This document shows positions 26,021-35,058 of a stretch of DNA of 52,553 bases, piece by piece. How positions within the stretch are numbered: the first letter of the stretch is position 1; the number at the start of each line of letters is the position of its first letter. The DNA comes from an uncultured Saprospirales bacterium (GTDB taxonomy: Bacteria > Bacteroidota > Bacteroidia > Chitinophagales > Saprospiraceae): assembly GCA_913061325.1 (NCBI GenBank), contig CAJXUU010000004.1, forward strand, positions 1 through 52,553. The letters are read 5' to 3'. Below the pieces are notes generated by a model that was given only the letters and a program-made list of their open reading frames with translations, had not been told where the DNA came from and searched no databases. The position numbers were made by a program, and so were the translations under genes.

Positions 26021-27048
26021 TATCCTTGTTTATTTTTTAAGATTAATTCTTTTACAACTGATAATTCTTCTTTTGCTTGTGTGAATAACGGCTGTAAATT
26101 AACAGCATTTTGTAGATCTATCTCTGCAGATTCATAATTTCCATACGCTTTATGGATTACACCCCTGTAGTAATATGCAAAAGGATTTTCTGGTTGGACA
26201 CCTGCTAAGATATTCATCTGTTCGAAAGCTTGTTCTAAACTGTCTTGCTCGATGTAGAGAATTCCTGCATTGATGTATGCATCTGTGTACTGACGGTTTT
26301 TGGATGAGATCTCTTTGTAGAGTTTAATTGCACCAGGGATGTCTCCATTATTTTGGAGGTGGAACGCCATCGAATGCAATACTTGTGGATTATCAGGAGA
26401 GACCGTTAGGGCATTTTCGTAATATTGCATTGGGTTTCCTTTACCGTTTTTTTCGTGTAATTCACCGAGAATAAGCCAGGCATCTACCATTTCAGGATCG
26501 TTTTCTACAGCAGTTTGGAAGCTATTTATGGCTTTATCTAATTGTCCCATAGAACGGAAATTCATACCGAGCATAAAGTAAGCTTCATTATTTTGTGGGT
26601 CTAATCTTAGGATTTCATTTACAGTAAACACACTATTTTCATACTGGCTGAGTAACATTTGTGTTTCAGAAAGTTTAAGTAAAGTTGGTATCCGTTCGTT
26701 AAATAGACGACCCGCTTTTTCCATAACATCGAGGGACTTTCTAGACTTAAAATAATCCATATATGTATCAGAAAGTAAATGATAATATTTTGGCTTCAAC
26801 GAATCTATTGACATTGCCTTTTCCAAATCCCTTATAGCTGCTTCATACTCTTCTTTTTCATGAAGGGTAGTAGCTCTTTGGTACAATAATTCTGAATTTT
26901 CTGGGGCATCGGCAATCTGCTGTGTCAGTTGATCTACAAGGTTGTCTCCAGTACTAGCTGGACCTTTCTGTTTTTTTTCTCCGCTATCACATGATATAAT
27001 AGCCACTGAAAGCAAAACCATTATCGATATATTGTATATTTTTCTCAT
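26020..27048 (-). CDS. TPR-repeat lipoprotein
   Basis: This is a 342-residue exported protein. The N-terminal signal sequence ends in the lipobox AIISC (Cys20). About seven to eight tetratricopeptide repeats follow (about 45-335), seen as recurring patterns such as A-x-x-D-L-E-K-A-M and NAEA-Y-x-L-G. TPR lipoproteins are usually scaffolds for complexes at the envelope; the partner is unknown. It is first in an operon with the Rieske oxygenase. A hairpin (ATCCAT-ATGGAT) and a TATTTTTG element (27095-27102, minus strand) precede the start. Confidence 0.82.
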   Translation of the reverse strand: MRKIYNISIMVLLSVAIISCDSGEKKQKGPASTGDNLVDQLTQQIADAPENSELLYQRATTLHEKEEYEAAIRDLEKAMSIDSLKPKYYHLLSDTYMDYFKSRKSLDVMEKAGRLFNERIPTLLKLSETQMLLSQYENSVFTVNEILRLDPQNNEAYFMLGMNFRSMGQLDKAINSFQTAVENDPEMVDAWLILGELHEKNGKGNPMQYYENALTVSPDNPQVLHSMAFHLQNNGDIPGAIKLYKEISSKNRQYTDAYINAGILYIEQDSLEQAFEQMNILAGVQPENPFAYYYRGVIHKAYGNYESAEIDLQNAVNLQPLFTQAKEELSVVKELILKNKQG

Positions 27049-27315
27049 TATATTTTATTTGTTGTAATCCCATCCATTTATCATGGATTGGCTGCAAAAA
27101 TACTATTCTATATACAATTGGCTTCTTTATGAACGGATAATTAAGAACGGATAGGTGATTTCGAACCGTATTTGTCGCAGAAAATAATTTAGCCAAGAGC
27201 ATAAACTTGCACCATCATATACTTTACAGATCATATTAGGTCATTGTGTGTCGATAAAGAAAAACTGAATACTCAAAAAGGAGGATGATCAGTTGAAAAC
27301 TTACCGACAAAATTT

Positions 27316-27522
27316 TTAACCCCAATCAGAATCCTCCAATGTGAATATTTCGTCAACAGCTACGTCGAAAATAGAAGCTAGCCTTAAAGCCAATAGTGTT
27401 GAAGGTACATATTTACCTAGTTCCATTGCATTGATAGTTTGTCTGCTGACCAATGCTAGTTTTGCCAAATCCGCCTGCGTAATGTTTTTTTTTGCTCGTT
27501 CTACTTTTATACTATTCTTCAT
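27316..27522 (-). CDS. XRE-family helix-turn-helix regulator
   Basis: This is a 68-residue Cro/CI-type DNA-binding protein. The HTH fills about residues 14-55: QADLAKLALVSRQTINAME is the recognition region, and YVPSTLLALRLASIFDVAVDEIF is the typical closing helix of the YozG-like branch. It is second in an operon: its start overlaps the membrane protein gene by 11 bp. The inverted repeat in front of the operon (28015-28053) is the obvious candidate for its own binding site, giving negative autoregulation. Confidence 0.88.
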   Translation of the reverse strand: MKNSIKVERAKKNITQADLAKLALVSRQTINAMELGKYVPSTLLALRLASIFDVAVDEIFTLEDSDWG

Positions 27523-27988
27523 ATGAGGCAGACTTTTTTAGTTTGGAAATTTGCCAGTTAAATCTAATAATAAAAAAAAATAAAATCGTAAACATATTGA
27601 AGATCATCACCCACATAAAAGCTAAGTCATAAATGCAGAAAAGGGAAATTAAAAGAATGCCATAATTGACGTATACAGCCCAAACTAAGGACTCTAATCG
27701 TATTTTTGATATATATTCATCTTCGGACTTTTCCTTGGAGAATGCTACTATAATAGAACTAATAATTATTATAGCTCCAATGATTTCATTTAATAAGTTG
27801 TTTTTAGTTATACCAAAGAATTGCATCTCTCCAAATAACTCATCAATAAATAAAGTAGGAAGATTAAACGTCAAAAAATCTGGTTCGATATCAAGAAGGA
27901 CTGTTATAAACCAGAAGATTGCTGAAGGAATCAGAACAAACCATCCGATAGGCTTGTACTTGTTGGGAAATAGATAATTGACATTCAT
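27512..27988 (-). CDS. Four-span membrane protein paired with XRE regulator
   Basis: This is a 158-residue integral membrane protein that I cannot name. Hydrophobic segments lie at about 16-32, 70-85, 105-120 and 124-145. The soluble loops carry EKSEDEYISKIRLESLVWAVYVNYG. It is co-transcribed with a small XRE regulator, an arrangement widespread in Bacteroidota and Firmicutes where the membrane protein's role is mostly unknown. The ATG at 27988 is chosen; a TTG upstream would place the -7 box inside the coding region. Confidence 0.75.
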   Translation of the reverse strand: MNVNYLFPNKYKPIGWFVLIPSAIFWFITVLLDIEPDFLTFNLPTLFIDELFGEMQFFGITKNNLLNEIIGAIIIISSIIVAFSKEKSEDEYISKIRLESLVWAVYVNYGILLISLFCIYDLAFMWVMIFNMFTILFFFIIRFNWQISKLKKSASYEE

Positions 27989-28010
27989 AATGTATGTGTT
28001 TGATTTAACA

Positions 28011-28053
28011 CAAATGTAAAACAAATAAAACTAAATGTCAAGTTTGTTTTACA
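28011..28053 (-). promoter_or_regulatory. Promoter with bracketing inverted repeat (probable XRE operator)
   Basis: Minus-strand promoter: TTGACA (28041-28036) and TACATTTG (28018-28011); TTG to -7 spacing is 20 bp. An exact 11-bp inverted repeat TGTAAAACAAA (28015-28025) and TTTGTTTTACA (28043-28053), 17 bp apart, covers the -7 element on one side and the region just upstream of the -33 on the other. A dimer bound here would block the polymerase. The first gene starts 23 bp downstream. Confidence 0.75.
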
Positions 28054-28243
28054 AATAGTAAATAAAACCATACTATATTGATCCTTCTTTTTGGGTTTTT
28101 GTTGGTTAATCTTCCAAAGGGATGTTCTCTTCAAAATTTAATAACGCTTATCAATTTGAATCTCGAACATACCAATATAAGGCTACTTTTTTCACAGGAA
28201 AAACAAAATCAGAATTTGAAATTTTAAATTAACTAGTGTTAAG

Positions 28244-29256
28244 TCAACTTATGTATGACGGATTAAGTCTTTTTAATTTTATGCGCGCATCTTTTGTAGT
28301 AAATTGCCAATCGACTCCTTTTTGTTTTTTATTCCTGTAGGTGGCCCAATCTTCCACCTGCCGTTTTAGATCACTTGCATCTGCTATTCTACTTTTTAAT
28401 CCACACCTGGTTAATACACTTAGTTCGCATTCCGCTATATTCAACCAAGATCCGTGTTTTGGAGTTCGAACCACTTCTATTCTTTTTATTATTTGCCTAG
28501 CTTTTTGCGGGGCCATAATCTCATACAATGTACTAAGTTTATGAGCACTCAAGTTATCTTCTATTATAGTTATCGTTTTAGCTTCTTTATAGGTCGTTTC
28601 TGCCAAGTGCTGGATAATTGATGCATAATACCATCTTTGCCCATGTAGCTTTTCTTAGTTTCACTAATTATCTGTTTTGGTGATTCATCTAAGCAAATTA
28701 CTGGATGATTTTTATTATATTCTCTTTGGTACACATCCAATACTGACTCCATTCTATGTACAAAATCTGCCCCTCCTTCTGGCATCAACCATCCTTTGAC
28801 CCGTCATGGCTTAATTTCGTTTTTTTTTAATATTTGTCTTACTGATTCATGACTTATACTATCTACATATTCTAACTCAACCATTTTATCAGCCAATAAG
28901 CGCAATGTCCATCCTGAATGACCTGATGGTGCTTTTCCACATCTTAATGCTAATAGTTGACTTTTTATAGGACCATCAAATATTTTTTCTTTGAAAATTT
29001 CTCGTGGCTTTCCTTGTAAGGCTATCTGTAATCCCTCTTCCACAAACCTTTTCCGTAACCGTTCAATTGTACGTAAAGACACACTGTATGTTGAGCTAAT
29101 CCGAGCATCACTCCAACTCTTATCTCCATTTTCATCTGAGGACAGTATTACAAAACTACGCTTAACTATTACTGATTTTGAATTGCGGAATTCTATTTGT
29201 TTAGATAAATATTCCTGTTCTTCTTTGCTTAATGTAACGCTATAAATTTTAACCAT
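28244..29256 (-). pseudogene. IS630-family DDE transposase, nonsense and frameshift mutations
   Basis: The N-terminal part (29256 to 28807) is a helix-turn-helix region (KEEQEYLSKQIEFRNSKS..., SLRTIERLRKRFVEEG). It ends at an in-frame TGA (28804-28806), exactly where the family has a Trp codon before RVKGW. The DDE catalytic part continues in the same frame (ICLDESPKQI, first Asp) to a frameshift at about 28627, where GKDG should run into YASIIQHLAETT. The last part has the remaining catalytic residues (IIEDNLSAH, NIAECELS). The stop codon lies in the left inverted repeat. All three acidic residues survive, so the decay looks recent. Confidence 0.88.
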
Positions 29257-29313
29257 GATCTTCTTTTTTGGATTTTCTAATCAAGGTTCTATTTTCAGTA
29301 TGGTCATTCTAAT

Positions 29314-29336
29314 TTAATTAATTAATTAATTAATTA
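29314..29336. repeat. TTAA microsatellite
   Basis: Nearly six copies of TTAA in a row inside the IS630 element, between the transposase start and the right inverted repeat. It is likely prone to length change. Confidence 0.85.
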
Positions 29337-29422
29337 TTTGCATTTGTAGATGTATCGTCAATTTATTCTTGACTTAACACTAGTTGTTTTTTGTAATATT
29401 ATAATTGAAAAATAATATCACC

Positions 29423-30590
29423 ATGAATAGAATATTACCGCTATGCCTTTTTGCCTTTATTACTCTTAATGCACAGCCTACTGTTCGTCTTGATAGTATA
29501 TTGTTAATAACACAGGTCCAAATAATCCCCTCAATAAGGAGGCGTTCACATATGATGATCAAGACAATATTATTAAAACTGAAAGAGGAGACATTATACA
29601 GAATGGACCTAACGCAGGATTTAACGTTACAGCCTATGACACATTCATTTATGATGAAGACGGACGAGTAGTGGAAATTTTGTATGCAAATAATAATACC
29701 TGTGTTTTATCTGTACAAAATAGAAATAAAATTACTTGCAATGTCAATTCGACAGAGTATATATCACAAAGATGGGATAACATTGCTGAAGAATGGATAA
29801 ATTCATTTAAGTCGGAGTCTGTTTTTGATGATGATTTATTAGTAGAAAGTATAGAATATTTTTGGTTGGGTTCATGGAATCTTGTTTCCGCTGCGACTTA
29901 TACTTATTTTACAAACAGTAATTTATTGGAAGAAGAAATTAATTTGAGCTTTGACTTTAATACTTCAGAAGAAAAACTCAATTCGAAAATTACCTATATC
30001 TATGATGAAAATGAATATTTGGAACAAGATCTTAGAAGTGACTATGATGACGTTACAGAAACATTTATACCGTTAATAAAAACAATTTATGTAAATGATG
30101 AGTTTGGAAACAGAGTGGAGCATATGCTAATTGTTATAGATCCAGAAGGTAAAGAAACGGTTTACTTAAGACAGCTACAGACTTTTGACACGAATGTAGA
30201 GCTCACTCAAATAAATACCGGAGTTAACATTGGCCCAGAACTTCCAAATAAGCATATTATTTCTTACACTTAAACAAGATCAGTGGGATAGTGATGTATG
30301 GGTTTCAATCTCAGACTTGGAATACTTTTATTCTGGAATAACAAGTACAACAGAACTTTCAGAATTTGAAGATATTTCCTAATCCAGCTTCAGCATCAAT
30401 TAATCTAGTAGGAGAAGCACAAACAAGTAAAAATAACACAGTTCAAATTATTAATAATCAAGGAATAATTATTTTTTCTGGGATATTAAGTGACCCCAAT
30501 ATCAATGTAGAGCATTTACCAACTGGGGTGTATCAAGTCCTTCTCAGGAATAATAATTCGAAACTCAAAGGGAGTTTCTTGAAAATATAA
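29423..30590 (+). pseudogene. T9SS-sorted secreted protein, broken by at least three frameshifts
   Basis: The ATG at 29423 opens a signal peptide (MNRILPLCLFAFITLNAQ). The frame then breaks near 29505. It continues in another frame with repeated YDEDG/YDEN-type strands resembling YD- or RHS-like secreted repeat proteins, down to a stop at 30271. A third frame carries QDQWDSDVWVSISDLEYFYSG. A fourth, from about 30366, carries the C-terminal sorting domain (KIFPNPASASINLVG ... LPTGVYQVLLRN ... GSFLKI). Read together, the pieces give one export-signal-to-sorting-domain protein of about 385 residues. The IS630 element ends 42 bp upstream, probably within its promoter region. Confidence 0.82.
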
Positions 30591-30626
30591 CCTTTGTTTT
30601 CTTGAATGATTAGCAATACTTTAAGG

Positions 30627-31154
30627 CTACTTTTTTTCGTCAAAAAACGCATCCAACTCTTTAAAGCTAGGATTCACCATCAATACAGCACCATCAGTTC
30701 CTAATAAGTACTTAGTAGGTATCTCCTTCACACCATACTGAGTAGCTATAGGGCCATCGAATCTATCCAACTGAACGATATGATGTGGCCAATCGCGGTT
30801 GTCGCTTTGAATGGCCTTTTTCCACCTTTTTTCATTTGTTTCTATAGCTACTGATACGATGTTGAATCCACTGGCATCTTTGAATTTTTTACCATAAAAT
30901 TTTTGGTGCAACTTGACCAAATCTGGACTTTGTTGTCTGCATGGCCCACACCAAGACCCCCAAAAATCTAATAACACATACCGTCCATTCATTTCATCCA
31001 ATGAAAAGGACTCCCCATTGATAAGGGTTGTCGAAAAGCTTGGCACTTTCTCACCATTGTCAAATTTCGGCTGGATAGAAATTTTATATCCGATAAAACC
31101 GACCACTGCTAGCCCAAGAAGGATGTTTACAATTGATGAGAATGTCTTTTTCAT
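30627..31154 (-). CDS. TlpA-like membrane-anchored thioredoxin-fold protein
   Basis: This is a 175-residue redox protein. An uncleaved N-terminal anchor (about 8-25) is followed by a thioredoxin fold with the active site WCGPC (Cys69, Cys72). The helix RQQSPDLVKLHQKF and the cis-Pro region KEIPTKYLLG are of the TlpA/ResA family. It should face the periplasm and reduce disulfides, perhaps in cytochrome c or secreted-protein maturation; the partner is unknown. It converges on the broken T9SS gene. Confidence 0.86.
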   Translation of the reverse strand: MKKTFSSIVNILLGLAVVGFIGYKISIQPKFDNGEKVPSFSTTLINGESFSLDEMNGRYVLLDFWGSWCGPCRQQSPDLVKLHQKFYGKKFKDASGFNIVSVAIETNEKRWKKAIQSDNRDWPHHIVQLDRFDGPIATQYGVKEIPTKYLLGTDGAVLMVNPSFKELDAFFDEKK

Positions 31155-31325
31155 ATTGAAGTAATGTTTTTATAGAAACCTCTTTCGTAATAATAGCTTG
31201 TCGGGCTAAAATTAACATTATATAGACCATAAATCTACTCGAATTGTTTTTAATAAATATAGAATCAAGTTCAACCGTCCTTATGCTTACACTTTAGATA
31301 TGAAGGCGACTTTGTGAAATGCAGC

Positions 31326-31488
31326 TTAGGAATGAAACAATAATAAAGTTACATTCTTCTGCTTGCTCTTTTCCCTTCTTCTGCGTTAAAAAGCCTCGCC
31401 TATGCTCTGCATCGCCTACGTTTTTTGCCTTGGAGAATGAAAAAATATCTGCACATAAAAACGTACTTTATTAATGCATCATTCCTAA
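31326..31488. repeat. ~163-bp palindromic dispersed element, copy B
   Basis: Same orientation as copy A and nearly identical, with about a dozen substitutions and one indel by eye. Terminal repeats start AGGAATGA (31328) and end TCATTCCT (31479-31486); 18 of 22 end positions pair. The core reads TTAAAAAGCCTCGCC, a short ATGC-TCT-GCAT hairpin, then ACGTTTTTTGCCTTGG. It lies in the 448-bp gap between the divergent TlpA-like gene and polA, which otherwise shows nothing recognisable. Confidence 0.85.
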
Positions 31489-31602
31489 TTAGGATTAAAG
31501 GACAAAAATATTCTCGTACTTTAGCCACTCGAAAAATGTTAAATATAAAGTGTGGACTCAATATCAATTGTGTCCAGCTTTCCAACTGAAAACAACCTGA
31601 AT

Positions 31603-34401
31603 ATGGCTGAGAATAGCGAAAAAAAACTTTTTCTACTCGATGGTAATGCATTAGTATATCGTGCCCATTTTGCATTTATAACTAGGCCCCTTATCAATTC
31701 TAAAGGGTTGAATACCTCAGCAATTACCGGTTTTGTGCGTACACTTTGGGATTTATTGATAAATCAGAAGCCTTCGCACATCGCTGTAGCTTTTGATCCC
31801 AAAGGAGGGACGTTTCGACACGATTTTTTTCCAGAATATAAAGCGGGTAGAGATGAGACGCCAGAAGATATTAAGATTGCATTTCCGTATATCCGCAAGA
31901 TCGTGGAGGCATTCAACATTCCAATCGTAGAAGTACCCAATTATGAAGCAGATGATACGATAGGTACATTATGCAAGCAGGCCGAGAAAGAAGGATTCAA
32001 AGTATATATGGTTACCCCGGATAAAGATTATGCACAGTTGGTTTCTGAGAATATATTCATGTATAAGCCTTCTAGACAAGGGAATGGTGTGGACATCTTA
32101 GGTGAGAAAGAAATCCTAGAGAAGTGGGATATAGATGATGTGATGAAAGTAATAGATGTACTTGGGCTGCAAGGTGATAGTGTGGATAACATACCGGGGG
32201 TACCTGGAATAGGGCCAAAGACAGCTGTTAAGTTATTGAAACAATTTGGAACACTGGAAGGTATCCTAGCGGGCACAGATCAACTAAAGGGCAAGCAAAA
32301 AGAGAATTTAGAAAACTTCGCAGATCAAGCTAGATTGTCTTACAGATTGGCAACTATAGATCTGAATGTGCCTATACAGTTTGATGCTGAGCGATATATT
32401 ATTGAGCCATTTGACAAACCAAAATTAGAAGAGTTATTTAAAGAATTGGAGTTTCGTTCTTTGGCGACTCAAATCCTAGGTCAAGGAGAAAAATTGAGAC
32501 CACAACAAGGTGATTTGTTTGCTACTTATGAAAGAGCAACTTCTTCAGATATTAAAGAAGTAAAAAAGAGTTATTCTGTAGCGAAGACAGACATCACAAC
32601 ACTTAAGCATGATTATCAATTAATCGACACGCCAGAACTCAGGAAGGAATTGGTTGCAAAACTATCAAAGCAGAAGTCATTCTCTTTTGATACTGAAACG
32701 ACAAATATCGATGCTAACCTTGCGGAGTTGGTTGGGTTAGTCTTTTCATATGAAGAAGGTGTAGCGTATTATGTGCCAACACCAGAAGATCAAACCGAGA
32801 CAAAAGCTATTTGTGCAGAGTTCAAAGGAGTATTAGAAGACTCTAATATTGAGCTAGTCGGTCAGAATATCAAGTATGATGCATTGGTCATGAAGTGGAA
32901 TGATGTAGAGTTAGGCGGAAAGTTTTTCGATACTATGATTGCTCATTATCTCTGCGAACCGGATTTGAGACATAAGTTGGACTATTTAGCGGAAGCTTAT
33001 CTAGATTATAAAATGGTGCCTATAACAGATATCATCGGTAAAGCTGGGAAGAATCAACTTACTATGCGTGATGTGACTATTGAAAAAGCAAAGGAATATG
33101 CTGGAGAAGATGCTGATATGACGCTCAGGCTGCAAGCTCCATTCACTGAGATGATGAAGGAAAACGAGATTCTGGATTTATATCAGACGATGGAAGCACC
33201 ACTTATCAAAGTGCTTACAGATGTTGAATTTGAGGGAGTTCGGATCAACAAGCAATTTCTCAATGATTACTCTTTGAAGTTGGGAGAGATGATCGCTGAT
33301 ATTAAAAAAGAAATCTATACAGATGCAGGAGTTGATTTCAATATCGCATCACCAAAGCAAGTTGGGCAAGTATTGTTCGAAAGATTAGAGATTCCATATC
33401 GATGGAGAAAAACGAGTAGTGGCCAGTATTCTACAGATGTTGAAAAACTAACAGAATTAGCACCAAAGCATGAAGTGGTAAATAAAATATTGACCTATAG
33501 AAAATATAGTAAACTTAAATCAACTTATGTAGATGCACTTCCATTGATGATCAATCCCAAGACAGGACGCGTTCACAGCAATTTCAATCAAGCGAGAGCA
33601 GCAACAGGTCGACTTAGTTCTGACAAGCCAAACCTGCAGAACATTCCGATTAGAGATGAGGCAGGTAGAGAGATTAGGAAAGCGTTCGAGCCAAGAGATG
33701 AAAACCATATCTTATTAGCTGCGGATTATTCGCAGATAGAATTGAGATTGATTGCGGAGATTAGTGGTGATGAAGCTATGATGGAAGCATTTATCAAAGG
33801 AAATGATTTCCACCGTGCTACAGCTGCCAAAGTTTATGATACTCCTTATGATGAGGTAACTGCAGATCAAAGAAGAAATGCAAAAACTGTCAATTTCTCT
33901 ATTACTTATGGGGCGGGAGCAACAAATTTAAGTAAGCAACTAGGTATTAAAAGAACTGAAGCCACTGTATTGATAGAGAATTATTTCATGCAATTCCAAG
34001 GGCTCAAAAGATATATGGATGACACCATAGAATTTGCGAGGGCAAATGGATATGTAAAAACGATGCTGGGGCGAAGAAGAAACCTAAGAGATATCAATAG
34101 TAAAAATGGATTAACTAGAAGTAATGCTGAGCGAATGGCAATCAATACTCCTGTACAAGGTACAGCTGCGGATATGATCAAAATAGCCATGATCAACATC
34201 CACAAAGCGATGAAAGATCAAAACCTGAAGTCAAAAATGATCCTACAGGTACATGATGAACTCGTATTCGATGTGTACAAACCAGAACTAGAAGAACTAA
34301 AAACACTGGTTGAAGAGTTAATGAAGAATGCCATGCCGAATCTGACAGTCCCGATTTTGGTAGGAATGGATACAGGCAGTAATTGGCTAGAAGCTCATTA
34401 A
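31603..34401 (+). CDS. polA: DNA polymerase I
   Basis: It fills gaps and removes RNA primers in replication and repair. The 932-residue protein has three domains: 5'-3' exonuclease (about 1-290), 3'-5' proofreading exonuclease (about 340-530) and polymerase. The proofreading residues are intact: FDTETT near 363, IKYDAL, and YAGEDADMTLRL. The polymerase has motif A AADYSQIELR (about 707) and motif C QVHDELVF (about 884). The start is the ATG at 31603; the frame opens at a GTG 17 codons earlier, which is not needed. Confidence 0.97.
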   Translation: MAENSEKKLFLLDGNALVYRAHFAFITRPLINSKGLNTSAITGFVRTLWDLLINQKPSHIAVAFDPKGGTFRHDFFPEYKAGRDETPEDIKIAFPYIRKIVEAFNIPIVEVPNYEADDTIGTLCKQAEKEGFKVYMVTPDKDYAQLVSENIFMYKPSRQGNGVDILGEKEILEKWDIDDVMKVIDVLGLQGDSVDNIPGVPGIGPKTAVKLLKQFGTLEGILAGTDQLKGKQKENLENFADQARLSYRLATIDLNVPIQFDAERYIIEPFDKPKLEELFKELEFRSLATQILGQGEKLRPQQGDLFATYERATSSDIKEVKKSYSVAKTDITTLKHDYQLIDTPELRKELVAKLSKQKSFSFDTETTNIDANLAELVGLVFSYEEGVAYYVPTPEDQTETKAICAEFKGVLEDSNIELVGQNIKYDALVMKWNDVELGGKFFDTMIAHYLCEPDLRHKLDYLAEAYLDYKMVPITDIIGKAGKNQLTMRDVTIEKAKEYAGEDADMTLRLQAPFTEMMKENEILDLYQTMEAPLIKVLTDVEFEGVRINKQFLNDYSLKLGEMIADIKKEIYTDAGVDFNIASPKQVGQVLFERLEIPYRWRKTSSGQYSTDVEKLTELAPKHEVVNKILTYRKYSKLKSTYVDALPLMINPKTGRVHSNFNQARAATGRLSSDKPNLQNIPIRDEAGREIRKAFEPRDENHILLAADYSQIELRLIAEISGDEAMMEAFIKGNDFHRATAAKVYDTPYDEVTADQRRNAKTVNFSITYGAGATNLSKQLGIKRTEATVLIENYFMQFQGLKRYMDDTIEFARANGYVKTMLGRRRNLRDINSKNGLTRSNAERMAINTPVQGTAADMIKIAMINIHKAMKDQNLKSKMILQVHDELVFDVYKPELEELKTLVEELMKNAMPNLTVPILVGMDTGSNWLEAH

Positions 34402-34581
34402 CTGACTAGCAAATTGGCTGGCTTGTGGAGCAAATGGTAGAATTGCGGGCAAATAGGCAGCACCCGAGTTTAATCATTTGGAACCGGCAACAGATAACAA
34501 ATTATATATTTGCGCCCAAGCAAGCAAACAGATACTGAAACCACTTAACCCAAAACCAAAGAAGCAACAATAATAAAAAAC

Positions 34582-35058
34582 ATGACATTCAAAAAAAAAA
34601 TACAAACCATATCGTCTAGCAAGGAGCTTCTTCAGGACTTGAAGAACTTAGGGCATAAGATTGTATTTACAAATGGATGTTTTGATTTACTTCATCTAGG
34701 GCATATTACTTATCTAGAGCAAGCAAAAGCCAAAGGAGATTTTCTCATAGTTGGTCTCAATTCTGATGCTTCTGTAAATAGACTGAAGGGTTCGGAAAGA
34801 CCATTAAAAGACGAACAAAGTAGGGCTTCTATCTTAGCTGCATTGTCTTCTGTAGACATGGTTATTATTTTCGAAGAAGAAACTCCTATTGACTTGATTT
34901 CCGCTTTAATACCAGCTGTTTTGGTAAAGGGAGGAGACTATAAAAAAGAAAATATCGTAGGTGCTGATTTTGTAGAAGATCAAGGAGGCTCAGTAGAAAT
35001 TATTCCTTTTTTAGATGGACATTCAAGTACAGATTTAATTAACAAGATCAATAGATAG
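34582..35058 (+). CDS. D-glycero-beta-D-manno-heptose-1-phosphate adenylyltransferase (HldE C-domain-like)
   Basis: This is a nucleotidyltransferase that makes ADP-heptose for lipopolysaccharide core. The 158-residue protein is the stand-alone adenylyltransferase (RfaE2 type): NGCFDLLHLGH holds the HxGH motif (38-41), followed by VGLNSDASVNRLKG and LVKGGDYKKENIVGAD. The kinase half of HldE is not attached or adjacent. A glycosyltransferase gene starts at the very next base after the stop, which fits envelope polysaccharide synthesis. Confidence 0.9.
   Translation: MTFKKKIQTISSSKELLQDLKNLGHKIVFTNGCFDLLHLGHITYLEQAKAKGDFLIVGLNSDASVNRLKGSERPLKDEQSRASILAALSSVDMVIIFEEETPIDLISALIPAVLVKGGDYKKENIVGADFVEDQGGSVEIIPFLDGHSSTDLINKINR

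Larger units (their letters stand above)
28236..29380 (-). mobile_element. IS630-family insertion sequence, ends intact, transposase broken
   Basis: The 1145-bp element is bounded by perfect inverted repeats GTGTTAAGTCAA (28236-28247) and TTGACTTAACAC (29369-29380). TA lies directly outside both ends (28234-28235, 29381-29382), the target duplication of the IS630/Tc1-mariner group. The outer C and G extend the symmetry to CTAG on each side. The single transposase gene inside is disrupted. A TTAA microsatellite (29314-29336) lies between the gene and the right end. Confidence 0.88.

Noticed and set aside
28804-28806. TGA in the transposase read as tryptophan (recoding)
   Set aside because: Elsewhere TGA works as an ordinary stop (for example deoC and the SAM hydrolase gene), and a second lesion (frameshift) shows that the gene is simply decaying.
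34402-34581. Region after polA with recurring GCAAAT words, looking like a degenerate tandem repeat
   Set aside because: Spacing is irregular, no consistent unit emerges and no tRNA-like or hairpin structure can be drawn.
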